From the NCBI GenBank assembly GCA_024516155.1, contig JAJJXM010000005.1, forward strand, positions 434,001 to 498,000: a stretch of DNA of 64,000 nucleotides, read 5' to 3'. Under the pieces are notes generated by a model. The model was not told where the DNA came from. It searched no databases and was given only the letters and a program-made list of their open reading frames with translations. Of this stretch, positions 1-12,462 are shown one piece after another. This DNA comes from Pyronema omphalodes. Taxonomy: Eukaryota; Ascomycota; Pezizomycetes; Pezizales; Pyronemataceae. Both the position numbers and the translations under genes were made by a program. The stretch's first letter is position 1; each line of letters opens with the position of its first letter.

Positions 1-3000
1 TATGTAGCTCAGCATAGTGCGTTCAACGGATTTCTGTTTTTTGAAGTCGGTGGTAGTAGTAGTGGTAGTGGTAGTGGTTTGTGGTTTGTGATGTCTATGC
101 CTATGTCCAAGGCCTTATGGGTTTTGTTGTGATAGTGTTGATGAAGTTGAGTCATAGATTTACGGATTCATGGTTTTACGATATCGCTGGTAGTTACTGT
201 ATCGTTACTGTATCGTTACTGTTGTGGTTATCGTTACTGTTGTTATTGTTATTGTTATTGTTATTATTACTGTTGTTACTGTCATTGTTATTATTACTGC
301 TGTTGGTACTATTACTACTGCTCACTACTGTTACTCCTACTACTTTTACTACTCCCATCCCCATTCCCATTCCCATTCCTATCCCAATTCCAATCTACCA
401 TTAACTTCCGTACCTATCTTATTACAATCAACAGTCATACTCTTATTACCACTAATTCCCGCTAATAGAAGCTTCTAGAAACATCATGAACCAGCAACAT
501 ACACAGCATCCCCAGCTAACAACCCCAAACCCCAACCCCCAAACCTCAAAGCCAACAACCCTAAACTCCAAACTCCATAAACTCACAACTACTAGCTTAG
601 TTTAGTCTAGTTCAGTTGAGTTTAGTTTAGTCTGTAGATTCGGTATTTTATGTTTATGTTTATGTTTATGTTTATTCCAGAGGCTGAGAATTGACGGATT
701 TAGAGGCTGAGGATTGACGAATTAATAATATATAGCAGGGCCGATATTTTGGATACTGTAGATACTTTGGATATCGTTGCTGATTGTTATAAATCTTATG
801 AATCTTATGATAAAGTTAAAAGTTAAAAGTTAAAGTTAAAAATTAAAGTCATCGTTAAAACCCGGGTAGCCTATGAAGCCTGCGAAGCCTATGAAGCCCG
901 AGTAGCCTGTGTAGCCCAGGTCACAGGTATCCCGGAAAACATCACCGATTCTGTTTCTGCTTCTGCTACTACTACTACTACTTCTACTTCTACTGATAAT
1001 CTCCCGAAGACACGATAGATCTCCATATATCCATATATCCAGAACTTCCAGAACTTCCAAACTTCCAAACTATAGACTCCAGACTAAAGCCACTTTATTA
1101 TACTTTACTATACTTGATTTCTTATCCTCAACAAAAAAAAAAAGAGAAAAAAAGAGAAAAAAATTACACACGATCCACAAAAAAAAAAAAAAAAAAAAAA
1201 ACGCCTTACATAAATATTTACAAAAATCGCCGTGCTATTGCCAAGCTAATCAAAACATTCTGACAGATATCTCATGTATCACAATCACATCATATCACAT
1301 CATATCATATCACATCATATCATATCACCACCTAACATAAAATCAAATCAAATCACCACATCAAATCACCACATCACATCATCATAAAAACTTCATACTC
1401 AAAGAAAAAAAAAAAAAAGATCTTTCAATTCCCCACAACAAAACAAAACAAAAAAATCAAAAAACCTAATGTTTTTGTTCCTTTTGTGGTAGTAATTTAA
1501 TTTCAAAAAATCCTAGGTCTTACACAATTCCCGTATTTCTTCTTTCTCTTCCCAAGCAATCAAGCAAGCAAGCAAGCCAGAAAGAAGGAAAAAAAAAAAA
1601 AAAAAACACAATTGCAGAGCGAGTGTATTGTTCTTAAAAAAAAAAAAGAAAAAAAGATCTATATATATTATACCCCAATTGTTCTCACCGGTATAACAAT
1701 ATAAAAATATTTCTTTAATTCTTAATTTTTTTTCTTATCTCTGCTCTGCTGCAATGGCGACTTGCTACTATTTGTTGTTGCTGCTGCCTATTGCTATTGT
1801 TGCCTAAAAAAAGGATTTTCCGTAAGTCTTGATGTTTGTTGTTGGTATTCCAGTTCCAATTCCAATTCCAAGTCCCATCCTTATCCTTATCCTTATCCCT
1901 ATTCCTTCCAAATCCCAGATTCCATATTTCCTTACAATCCTCAATCCAACCAACCACCAAACCAAGCATAAAACCAAGCATAAAACCCAATCCGGTTTTG
2001 TCAGTCCATGATGCTATATACTACATCCCATCTCATTCCATTCCATCCCTCCTCCTCCTTTCTTCGTCGAATTCCGTGGTATAAAATTTCTGTTTTCCAA
2101 TTCTTCCATTCCATAATTCCTCCACGTCTTCCAACATCCCTCATTCCAACTTCACAGTACTCTCACTACTGCTCAGCATCCCCGACGGCAAGTTGAACTT
2201 CCACCGTCCCAAGTTAAGGTATAAAAAGTAATGAAAAGGTCAACCCCTAGTCAATCTTCCAAGATAAAAAAAAAACTCCCAAAACAACCCATTTGATATC
2301 GCTTTCTTTCCAAATAATTCGCGCCTTAAAAAAAAAAGGAAAAAAATCATCAAGCTAAACCACAAATCAAAAAACCAAACCCGACCCAAACCTGAAGTGA
2401 GATAGAAGAAAGATAACGATATGATGATGATGCCCAAGGAAAAAGTAGAGTGGTGGTGGTAGTGGTGGTAGTGGAGGTATGATGCGATACATGATACACA
2501 AAACCAGTTGTTAAAAAAAAAAGAAAGAAAAAAAAAACGAAAAAATTGCAAGATATACAACGAACTCGAAAGGGTATAGTATGTGCAAGCAGTGAAGTCA
2601 AAACCAAACGAGAAAAGCAGGGAAAAAAAACGCAAAACGCCTGACCAAATGATTATGTTGAGGGTATTTAAACGGCGCAATCAATATAGATACAGTTAGA
2701 TGAGTTAAGTTAAGACGAGATGATGTGTTGCGTGACATGAACCAACTGGCCGGTTGTAAGTTGAACCAGGTTAGATCAGGTAATTCGCTCCCAGCACCGA
2801 GGAAGCATGAGTGTTGACAATTGAGGGAGTTTATAAAAACCTTCCAACCACGAAAGTTCCTTCCTCATAAAAAAAGCAGAGAGGCAATTGAAAAGGACAA
2901 AATTGAAGAGGTGAGAAGTAATCAAAGTTCAACCCAAAACACAACCTGCTTTTTCATGGAACCCTTTTACCAGAAATAATGAAAACATCTCCACACAAAG

Positions 3001-3066
3001 TAAAGAGGCTAGAATCATATCCGATATAAAAATTCGAAATAAGCAAGGTTATGAAGGCGAAGAACA
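1..3066. other. Low-complexity intergenic DNA
   Basis: No supportable gene. The stretch is a patchwork of simple repeats: degenerate TTATTG/TTACTG hexamers at about 190-345, CCCATT-type repeats at about 350-395, TTTATG repeats at about 647-675, AAGTTAA repeats at about 810-845, CACATCATAT repeats at about 1281-1330 and several poly-A runs (e.g. about 1171-1200). The reading frames here encode only biased Leu/Ile/Val or Asn/Ser strings and are open because the repeat lacks stops. The part nearest 3066 probably holds the 3' UTR of the kinase gene. Confidence 0.7.
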
Positions 3067-4569
3067 CTAAACGGTGAGGTCGTCCCAGCCGCCGCCGACC
3101 CACTCAGTCTCGTAGTCGTCGTCGGCATCAACAGAACCGCGGTCAGAGTTGTAACTCCAGCTGCGACGCTTGAGGGCCTTCTCACGCTCAGCGCGTTCGA
3201 GTTCTTCAAACTCCTCATCGTCCTCAACCCAGTCACTCCAAGACTTGGAAGCGGCCGAAGAGCTGTAGTCGGAAATCTCCTTAACAACTGCGCGGGGCTT
3301 GATGTCAATGGTCTCGGTGCGGTTCTCGGAGAATCCCTTCTTGTCTGCAAAGTTCTTAGGGACCGAGGAGAACGAAGCTCCAAGGCCAGAGTCGTAGGAA
3401 GCAGGGATAAAGTAACCCATGCCACGGGCATAATCGTCGGGGTTGTTCTTGAACATGTCTTCGGAGAAGCGCATGGTAGACTCCTCGTCGGGGATGGCGG
3501 AGAGCTGGCGAGACATGGGGGTCTGACGAAGAGCCTGAGCCCAAGGGAAGGCGGAACCATTGTCGATTGAAGGAGTCTGAATTGAGGGAGTACGGAGTGG
3601 CTCGCGATCAACGGTGATGGGAGCAGTCTCTCTGTCCTCGGTACAGAACTCATCGAAGGTCTCATCGTCAATGGTCCAGCTAACAACACGCTCAATGGCC
3701 TCACGAAGGCCGGCGAGAGAACGCTTGTTAGGGTCAAGGCTCAAGCAGTGAGTCAACACCTCGAAGGTATCGTAAGACAAAGTCGGGAAGATGTCGAAGA
3801 GTGCTTCACGGTCACTGACGTAGTCGGCAAAGAGAGGGTCAGAGTCGGTGGGAGTTGAGAATGGGTTCCTTGAAAAGAGAACGTTGAGCAAACAGATACC
3901 GATAGCCCAAATGTCGGCCTGTTCTGGCGAGTAGCCTCCGAAAGCGTCGTACTGCTCCGGAGCCATGTATCGGTCGCTGCCTACACCGCTCTCCTCGGAC
4001 CACTGTTCAGTGGTAGCCAATCCAAAGTCACCGAGCTTAACATCTCCATCGTGGGTCAAGAAGATGTTCTCAGGCTTAATGTCACGGTGGTAGACTCCAC
4101 GCCTGTGCATGTGCTCAACAGCGGAGACTAACTGGTACAAAAAGGTCTTGACGTGCTCAGTCTCGCGAGGACCCTGTCCGGAACGGATGGCCTCGTAGAG
4201 GTCACCATTAGGGCAGTACTCAAGGACGAGGAAGGTGTGGGACTCGGTCTCGAAGGAATCCAAAAGGTTGACAATGTGGGGGTGGTTGCCAAGTTGGTTG
4301 TGGTAGGCGAGTTCCTGGGAGAGTTCATCGACAGCAAGCTCGGACTCGGCAGCGGCCGCGGATCCAGGCTTGAGTAGGCATTTCACGGCGACATCTTGAT
4401 CTTTGATGACGTCCCTGGCAAGGAACACCATTCCAAAGGAACCGTGATTGAGGAGTTGCACTGCTTCATAACGACTACTAAACGTTAGACCATGTCTATT
4501 ACAAAAAATGGAATTTCCATACCCTCCAAGCAAGGCTCCCTCTTTGAACGAATCTCTCATGCACTCCAT
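3067..4569 (-). CDS. Ser/Thr protein kinase, Ran1/Ksp1-like
   Basis: Phosphorylates serine/threonine residues; fungal relatives of this type (Ran1/Pat1, Ksp1, Sks1) act in nutrient and differentiation signalling. Proposed coding exons on the minus strand are 4569-4523 and 4477-3067, giving 485 aa. The kinase domain begins right after the intron: a glycine-rich loop (NHGSFGMVF), VAVK lysine at about residue 48, HRDIKPEN with catalytic Asp at about 148, DFG Asp at about 166 and an APEQ activation-segment end. The domain ends near residue 285. The C-terminal ~200 aa are Ser/Asp/Glu-rich and probably disordered and regulatory, ending in acidic and Trp-containing segments. All catalytic motifs are present, so it should be active. 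The 45-nt intron is a multiple of three without a stop, so an unspliced reading adds 15 residues before the glycine loop; splicing restores LLGGSRYEAVQLL, as expected for the family. The exact orthologue is inferred, not proven. Confidence 0.92.
   Translation of the reverse strand: MECMRDSFKEGALLGGYGNSIFCNRHGLTFSSRYEAVQLLNHGSFGMVFLARDVIKDQDVAVKCLLKPGSAAAAESELAVDELSQELAYHNQLGNHPHIVNLLDSFETESHTFLVLEYCPNGDLYEAIRSGQGPRETEHVKTFLYQLVSAVEHMHRRGVYHRDIKPENIFLTHDGDVKLGDFGLATTEQWSEESGVGSDRYMAPEQYDAFGGYSPEQADIWAIGICLLNVLFSRNPFSTPTDSDPLFADYVSDREALFDIFPTLSYDTFEVLTHCLSLDPNKRSLAGLREAIERVVSWTIDDETFDEFCTEDRETAPITVDREPLRTPSIQTPSIDNGSAFPWAQALRQTPMSRQLSAIPDEESTMRFSEDMFKNNPDDYARGMGYFIPASYDSGLGASFSSVPKNFADKKGFSENRTETIDIKPRAVVKEISDYSSSAASKSWSDWVEDDEEFEELERAEREKALKRRSWSYNSDRGSVDADDDYETEWVGGGWDDLTV
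4478..4522 (-). other. In-frame 45-nt intron in the kinase gene
   Basis: Read on the minus strand it starts GTATGG, has a GTCTAACG branch-like site close to the 3' end and finishes TTTAG. Removing it fuses ...LLGG with SRYEAVQLLNHG, which is the usual run-in to the kinase domain. It has no stop codon, so simple ORF calling hides it. Confidence 0.8.
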
Positions 4570-7500
4570 TGCAACTTGGTTGTGTGTGTTTAACTTTACT
4601 CGATTAAGTGTGGTGAAGGTAATCGCTGAGGCTCTCGAGAATCAATCGAGCGCCAACACTACAAAACTCTCTAACAGAAGGTGTTGTACAGCGGGGTTGT
4701 TCCTATCCGGAGGCACCAAACCGGGGGGCGGAGAAGAAAGCTTCGAGTGAAGCTGAAGTATCAGAACGCAAGCGGTCTGTTGTGGGGGTGGCGTGTTCTA
4801 GGTAGTAGATTGGGGGGATATTGGCGGAAAAAAAGAGAAATTTGACGACCTGTTGACCTTATAACTCCTGTGATATTGACATGAAAAAACAAGCAGTAGT
4901 AGTGGTGATTTCTTGAAGTCGGGAATCGAAAAAAATTCGTAGCAGTGGTTTTCGGAGTGAATGAACAAGCTTATGAGTGCATTGGCAGTTTGATGTGTGC
5001 TTGTGATATAGACTGAGTTCACTGTTAGTGAGCGAGCCATTTTAATACACGTATTTCACCATACCAGTTCAAAGATTGACAAGAAAGAATAGGAAAGTCG
5101 TTAGAAGAAGGACTCCTGTGAGCCCAGGGCTTGTAGGGTTACTTCTTCTGAAGGACGACTAGTTATTCGCGCAAGCAGACAAAGGTTGTAATAGCTGAGT
5201 AAACTGATGCTTGGGGTTAAGAGAGCTTTGCGACGTAAACAATAACGGTTGGCTGGACTTTGCTTTGTTCAAAGTCTCTCTTTTTACTTTAGGAGTCTCT
5301 AGGCTGTCGTCTGAATGAGGTCGTTCGTTGGGGGGAGAGGGGGAGATGTGGAAGTAGTAACAACGTCGGTCCTGATTGAAGCTGGGATTCGTGACGGCGG
5401 TAGAGGAAGTCTGTAGGATCGTGCGGGACTCGATCAATCTACTGCAATGGGAATAATGATATCCGGCGTGAAGGATCAGACTGCTTGTGCTGATGGGCTG
5501 AGTTGTCTTCGCTGGCTGGCAATGTGTTCTAGCTATTCGCGGAGTTGAATGCGTGAGCGTGCGTGCGTGTTGTAGTCGTAGGAAGCAGAATGGTTCTCGT
5601 GCTGAGGATTGCAGGATCTCTTTCGAGTGTTCGACGCGGGGACGGACAGGATGCGGAGAAGTATGTAGGATCGGGGGTGGAGGAGGGTAGTAGTAAAGGG
5701 GAGAACGACGACTAGACGAGTAGGGCGATGACTCGCTCGCGGCTTGCTAGGAACAGATGGTATCGGAACAACGCAACGTAGCAGAAGGACAGGGCCGGAG
5801 AGCAGGTAGAGCACGATAAAAGGCAGGCTCGGACATGACAGGGAAAGTAAAGTAGGTGTTGTGAGCGGAAAGGGTGGTGGTGGTGTGTGGTGTGGTTGAG
5901 GAGCGCAGGTTAGTTTTTGGGTGGGTGGGAAGGATAATATGGTGTGGTGGAGGGACCTAGTGGAAGATGGAAAGGGCCAGAAGCTAGCGGGCGACGCATG
6001 CTGGCATGGGGCATAGCGAGGGGGGAAGGGGGGGGGGGCTTGGCTTGGCTTGGGGGGACAGGGGGGGCAGGGAGGGGAGGGGGGGTGGAGGATGGTGGTG
6101 GTGGTGGTGGTGGGGAGACGCGATAGGAGGAGACGAGAAGAAGAATGAAGAACGAAGCATCATCATCCATCCATCCAACTATAGCATCAACATGGTAGAA
6201 GAGGCATCGATCCAGTGTCAGTGTCGAGTTGAGCATCATCACCATCAAAAATGGTTTGGAGCATCATCATCACGACGAGCTAGGTTGAGCATCATCACAG
6301 CCTTCCCAGCCCAGCCCACCAGCATACCAGCATACTCTGGCATCTTCCCTTGAATTCAGCCTTCAATTCATCCACCCTTAGCCCAACCCTCATTCACTCA
6401 TCAGTCAGTAGTAGTCATAACCTCTCAATAGAATCCCCTCAATCCAGCACCATCTGGCATCATCCAGCATTTCATTTCTCAGCAAGCGACCATTCCATTC
6501 CCAGCGCCAACCATTCCCCTCCCAGCCAGCCTAGTATCATTCCACCATCTTGAACCATGATCGTGAATCTGGCGAGACAACGGCGTCTTTCGGGGAAGCC
6601 TCTCAGCACGTTTTCAGCACAGCCCGGGGCCGGGAAGTCCGTTACGATGCGATGGGAAGGCTGCCCAGCCCGGGGAGCCCAGGGTGCCCAAGGGAGCCCC
6701 AGGGTGCCCAAGGGGAGCATCTCGCAGAGCCCGCAGAGTTCGCAGTCCGCATATTCCGCAGAGTCCAGTACTGTACATAATTGAATATTGAATCCGTCGC
6801 GTCGATAGATTGTAGCACAGCAGCCAGCTTGCACCTATTTTATCGATCCACCAGGCTGACAGCCCAGCGCAGTCCAGCCCAGGTCCCTCGCCTTGATCTT
6901 ACAAGACTCATCGTATTGCCAAGCCGTTGATGACATCTCCCAACGCGGCAAACTCATATCCGAAAACACAGCCCAAGCGTGACCCAACGTGGTTAGTGTA
7001 GGTGGGTGGGTTGGGATTAATTTTTTGCGCCGTTAATCGCCACTGGGGGGGAAGACGGGTATGGTATGGATGTGGAGGGTGAGGGTGATGACCACTTGTT
7101 AGTCGATTTCGATTTCGGTTACTTCCTTCCTTCCATCTTCTTAGACATCAGACATCCACATCAGACATCCATCAGGACACCGACGGACCATGTGCGGCGC
7201 TACCTTCATTCGGTTATGTAGATACTTGATTTAGAAAGAGCAGTGGAGGGTTCGAGAATCCTTGCTGTTTTTGTTGGTGATGTAATTATTGCTGCGAATC
7301 TTGGGTGTGATTGGTTGTTTGGCTTGTTTTTTTTTTTTGTTTGTTTTGATTTCTTGAAAATCTTTGGTTTGGCAGGGGTGTTGGGGGCACAAAAGGATAG
7401 GAGGACAGGGGAGATGCAGGATGCAGGATGCAGCATGGGGATGGAGAATGGGGATGGGGATCTGACACTTCTGTCAGTCCGACGAAGTGCGAAGTCCAAC

Positions 7501-8018
7501 GACGCGCCGACGAAGTAACAACGTCCAGTTCGCATCTGCAAGGAATCATACCTCATTCTTTACCTTACAAGTCCTAGCAGCTAGCAGCGCGCTAACCCCG
7601 TATCTGCTATTATTGTTTTGTTTTCTGTTTTTTTGATACCCAATCTAGAAATGTGGATATATGGATATATTTTTGGTGATAATTATTGGAAATCGGGAAT
7701 TGGAAATTGGGAATGTTGAGTATGAGGTACAGTATGGATACATACATACATAATCGCCTACCCAAGACCCCAAGCACCCAAAACCCCAAGCACGCAAGCA
7801 AGCACCTCTACTATGCTGTGAAGTGGTTACGAAGTACATAGCTATGAAGCCATGGGTTTGTTCTGTTCTGTATATCGGTGCAGCTACTAGATAACGTCGA
7901 AGTTAGAAAAAGTTAGACAAATTCAAAGTTAGGGAAAAAAAATGATCTCCATATCGCGATATAGCGATGCATCATGATAAGTGAAGCTTGTGGTGTGGAT
8001 ATCGTGACCCGTGAAACC
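4570..8018. other. Intergenic: kinase 5' region and G-rich tracts
   Basis: The first 0.5-1 kb upstream of 4569 should contain the kinase promoter and leader; no defined element can be named. From about 5870 to 6125 the plus strand is strongly G-rich (GGTGGT and long G runs near 6022-6120), with C-rich complement frames. Around 6640-6720 there is a short imperfect GGGAGCCCCAGGGTGCCCAAG duplication. 7100-8000 holds T-rich and short repeats. No ORF here shows a recognisable domain. Confidence 0.6.
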
Positions 8019-8019
8019 T

Positions 8020-8163
8020 GAGGAATCTGAGGAATCTGAGGAATCTGAGGAATCTGAGGAATCTGAGGAATCTGAGGAATCTGAGGAATCTGAGGAATCT
8101 GAGGAATCTGAGGAATCTGAGGAATCTGAGGAATCTGAGGAATCTGAGGAATCTGAGGAATCT
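8020..8163. repeat. 9-bp minisatellite (GAGGAATCT)x16
   Basis: Sixteen perfect tandem copies of GAGGAATCT, flanked on the right by about 90 bp of decayed variants. The unit is a multiple of three and lacks stops, so both strands show open frames (Glu-Glu-Ser on plus; Asp-Ser-Ser and Leu-Arg-Phe on minus). These are repeat artefacts, not protein evidence. Confidence 0.97.
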
Positions 8164-8548
8164 GAGGAACTTGTGGAGCCTGGAGAACCTGTGAAATCTA
8201 AGGAATCTGAAGAACCTGAGGAACTTGTGAAGCCCGAGGAACCTTTCCAACCAAATAAATAAAGGTAAATTTTAATTTTAATTAAGCTCATTAAAGAATC
8301 GAGTCGAAAATCCAGAACTCAGAACCCAGAATTGTAGCACAAGCTCCTATGTATATCGAACATATCTAAATCCTTAATCTGGACCTCAATAAGGGGGTTT
8401 TTTTTTTTCGTGTATGGTTTTGTGGAGCTCGATGATGTGCTCGTGCTTGTAATGGTTTGTTGTGTGTTGTGTGTTGCTGGCTATTCGTTGTTTGTAGTTG
8501 GTTATCCTCATCCTTGGTATATATGGTACAAGAGATTGTGTGCTTTGT

Positions 8549-8567
8549 GGCCGGCCTTCGGCCGGCC
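8549..8567. repeat. GC hairpin with 3-nt loop
   Basis: Two GGCCGGCC octamers in inverted orientation around TTC: 8549-8556 and 8560-8567. The octamer is itself palindromic, so it can form a short, very stable stem. It sits in otherwise AT-rich intergenic DNA. Confidence 0.85.
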
Positions 8568-9155
8568 TCCACAGTTACAATCTGTCGCCATTGTTGTCGC
8601 TTGGACTAGGTGTAAAGTGCTGATTAGTACCGAACCCGTTTCTGTTACAACCTTTATAATGCAGGCGCATCGCATGCACAGAAGAGCCTGTCAAATGTTC
8701 CTAGTGAAATGACAAAAAAAAAATGATTAAGTATGGCGTTGCAGAGGGAAGTTATGGCAGCTTGAAGTAACCTGGGATTTAGATATATAATCTATAGAAT
8801 AAAAATTCATTCGCTAAGCAGAAGCGGTCTTTGATAGCCAATATTTCCAGTGGTAAAATCAGCATTATCCTCTAAAACTACCAACCGTGCGTGTTGCTTC
8901 CGACAGACACGAGAAATGCTTGTGTAATTTTGAGATGATGAATGGTGATGCAATCCAACGTGAGTTCTTCACGGCTGTTAAAAGTTGTGAAATTGGCTGC
9001 GTGAATGGGAATCTAAATTGACTCGACAATTTATAGCGCGAACGGTGGTTGAAAGGCAAAATTTATTTTGGGTAGGCAAAATAATGTTTCTGCTCGTAAT
9101 GAATCGCTTTTTAAATCTCTAGTTCAGCCATGATCATGAATAGTCTCTTACACCG

Positions 9156-9199
9156 GTGCCTAAAGATGGTGGCGCTAGCGCGCCACCATCTTTTGGCAC
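9156..9199. repeat. 44-bp near-perfect inverted repeat
   Basis: Left arm 9156-9175 and right arm 9180-9199 are reverse complements over 20 bp with one mismatch; the loop is TAGC. The stem core is AAGATGGTGGCGC. It is not inside an obvious gene and no flanking duplication was seen. Confidence 0.93.
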
Positions 9200-12029
9200 G
9201 AGTATGTAGGTCAGTTCATGAGTTCACATGTCGACCAGTGTCTTCTTGACAGAGAAAGACTCTGATAGAGACTACAGGTAGTTCCGACGTTGAGGCGAAA
9301 AATATTATCTAGTATACATAGTTCTCATAAACTTCAGTACTCCATGAGTGCATCGGATCACGGTGCTACGTATTTTGTTTGTCTTCATTGATGCATTCAT
9401 AAGAAAAGGTATATTTCTAACCAACTTTAGCAATTTTTTCTCATTTTCATTTTCTATGGTCTTTCAAAACAAACCCTCGCCTCCAGTAATATTGTACGGA
9501 AATATCCTTGAATTTATCTAAGGATCTCTCGAGTGTGCTCAGGAACGATCATGAAGTAGCCGAACCTAGAATCGACAAAGTTTCCGACAGGAAGAGATAT
9601 TGTCCAAAGATTCGACTTAATGCTGTAGAACTTAGAGTGAAACCTTGTGTTGGTAGCCCTCTCCGATGCAAGCAATCCAACCTGAGTATACATGATTAGC
9701 CCTACGTTACGTTTTTCTGGTGTGTGTAGTGTCTGCGCCGCGAGAACGTAGTGTACATTGAAGGACATAGTGACCTCCCCACCATAGCGTTGCACCATGG
9801 TTTGCTTGCTACGACGACGTGGGATTCAGTCAACAGACCAGCGGCATCGTGGGTATCATGCATTGGAAAGGTGATACACATATCTGTGGTCTCGGTAATA
9901 TTCAGACACCTCAAACACATGCACTGATGGGCAAGCAATCTTCAACACACCTCAACACCATGACAATCTACCTGATATTTGCCTTTCACGAAGTTTCGTG
10001 AACTACAAACAAAAGATCCCGAATACACAAGACTGTCAAAAATAAAAGAAAAAACCTGTCTTCTCCCTCTTTTCGTATACCAATAACAGAAATAAAAAGT
10101 TTAACCAATTGACAAAATTAATTAAATCAATAAATCATGGAAGAAATAAGATGCACAAAGGAAAAGCATTCATGGTGTCAACAAAAATCTGGCATCAATA
10201 GCACTGTCTAGGCTAAAAACATTCCACATCCAAGCTAGTATGCCCTAGTGTTTTTCCCGCAATGTTCCTATGACGTTGAGTTCTTGGCTCAAGCTCCCAA
10301 CTGCCCTCTGAATGTCCTTTCCGCGTTCCTTCTCTGCGCTCTCCACCCCGATAAGCTCAGCTCTCCGGGCAAACCTCCAGTGCTCCCCCATTGCACATCT
10401 ATGAGACAGCGTTTTTTCTGGTTTGACCTCTGACCCAGAATCTACAGCGCTCCGTTGTCACTTCTCCTGGCAGTTAACCAGCGTTTCCCTGCTCTATTGC
10501 TGCCAGGCAGCTTTGTCTCTGCACTGACCCTCGATGCAGCATTAGCAGCTCGCCATTCGCGAATCCCATGCTTCCCCATTGCAGTCCCACAATTCTTGTA
10601 AGTATCTATTTCCCCCTAGTGTGATTGTAAGAAGATCACTCTGCTACAGGAAGGGATGAATCTTTGATGACGATAATGCAATCGTCGTTCAGCTTCATCT
10701 TCGGACTTTCATGTTCCATTCACTGTCAAGGAATAAGGTATTGTATCTAGGAATGTAGGTACTTCATATAAGTAATCGACACTCACAAGAAGCCTCAACA
10801 GAGGTTGTTTTCTTACATTGGCTTGTTTTCAGTGGAGGTTCGCTAGTGGGTTGCAGAATCGGGTGTGAGCTGATTTGTAGGAGTGCATGACATTAGTGTC
10901 AATAATAGAATTCACAAATATTGAATTATTTTAAAAGAAGCAAAGGTCTACAATGCCCGTCTCTTGGGGCATCGTGTTTCTAAATGCCCAACCGGTCTAC
11001 AATGCTCGTCACCCCCTCACAAAAAGTGGATGACTAAGTCTCACTTGTGGCTCAAGAACACGCGCGAATGAATAACACACGCGAATAGGGACAGAAAATC
11101 TCGGTACTTGAAATAATCATGGCAACGCATCTGTACATGGAGGGACAAAAAACCTTTGCAGTTTTAATTAGCTTTTCATTTTTCGCTTTTCATTTGTTGC
11201 AACGCAACAGTGCAACAGAGGAAGAGTGCCCACCTACCAAAATAAATTGTCGCCACAATGACACAGCCACACCGCTGACTAAAACACTGACAGAGGCGCA
11301 TCACAGAACCGTAAGTGCTTCACTTGTATGTAACATGATCCTTTGTTTTTGTCTTTGCTAGCATATGCTACTGATATAACCTTGATCAGCCTCACAGATT
11401 GATAAGATAAAAGGATGATAAGATCAACCAGATCGTCCCGAGCGGTCAGCCTGTGGGATTTATGTCCACCCACTGTTGCTTTGTGTGGAGTTTTAGATAG
11501 CTCTCTCTTGCCCTAGTAATCTCTTATGGTTCTTGTAGCTCTTTTGGTGCTCTTAGCCCTTTTGATGACTTTTTTGATATCTCTTGCTACCGTTCCGAAT
11601 TGGAAAGTTATATCAACTTATTCTTAACTTATCATCAACACCAACATGGACACAAATATGTACTGGCATCAGCAGTGACAGTAGAAACCTAGATAGTTCA
11701 GGTATGTCGTTACAGATAATTTTTATGCATTCTATGTATAATTTCAGTAGTTTCCATAGTTCCTATCGTTTCCATCACTCTCATAGTCTATCCCTTCTAG
11801 GCAACGATAGCATGTTGTGATTTGATTTGATTTGATTTTCTTGAACGTTCCCAACCTTAAGGTTATGACGTATGCCACAGTCTAATTACATTTCAAGGCT
11901 CCAGCTGTTACCTTGGAGTCTCGCTGGGATCCGCCCCAGAGCGTACTTCATTTCTTGGGCCTGTTGCCACCTCTCTTCCTCCTGCTGGTTTTCATTCTCG
12001 CCGTTACATTTTGGAGCCCTGTTTGCTCT

Positions 12030-12410
12030 TTTCCCTCCCGGCACTCGCACTCTACACTCTCACTTCGTTATTCATACCCTGTCGTTGCTCTCTTCTGCTC
12101 TCCTCTGCTCTCCTATGCTCTCCTTAACTCTCCTTAACTCTCCTCTTCTCTCGTCGCCTCTCTACTTCAATCCTCTCTGCTCCTCTCCTCTCTTCTCCTC
12201 TCTACTCTGCTCCATTACACTGGTCTTCGCTCCTCTTCTCTGCTCTTTGATATCACTTCACTCCGCCTCTTTCCTTTCGCCCCTCGACTTTTCCCCCTTC
12301 CTTTTAGACCTCTCCTTTCACCTCTCTCTTCAGCTTTTGTCTCATCCTGTCCTCTTCTTCCTCTCACTTCTTCTCTTTTGCCTTTCTCGCGCGCTACCCT
12401 TTCTCACTCT
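12030..12410. repeat. Pyrimidine-rich CTCTCC tract
   Basis: About 380 bp where the plus strand is mostly C and T, made of variants of CTCTCCT and CTGCTCT. It is capable in principle of triplex (H-DNA) structure. The Leu/Ser/Pro frame across it is a composition artefact. Confidence 0.8.
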
Positions 12411-12462
12411 TGCTGTTCTTCGGCTCTCTATGTACATAATTATGTATCTGTCTTCAGGTTTC

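Larger units (their letters stand above)
8168..11860. other. Intergenic, no supportable gene
   Basis: Apart from the two hairpins (8549 and 9156) I see nothing definite. Open frames of 60-120 codons occur on both strands but none carries a known motif, and base use matches surrounding non-coding DNA. The texture from about 8800 to 11860 is less repetitive than its flanks, so an old decayed element is possible but not shown. Confidence 0.5.

Noticed and set aside
81..478. Leu/Ile/Val-rich plus-strand frames resembling membrane proteins
   Set aside because: Produced by TTATTG/TTACTG repeats; all frames on both strands are equally open.
4798..5040. 80-codon upstream ORF in the kinase leader
   Set aside because: Possible by position, but there is no evidence for the transcript start or for conservation.
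8020..8163. CRISPR array
   Set aside because: The units are contiguous with no spacers, and the organism is a fungus.
7929..8291. Asp-Ser-Ser or Glu-Glu-Ser repeat protein
   Set aside because: The frame consists almost entirely of the 9-bp minisatellite and has no coding flanks.
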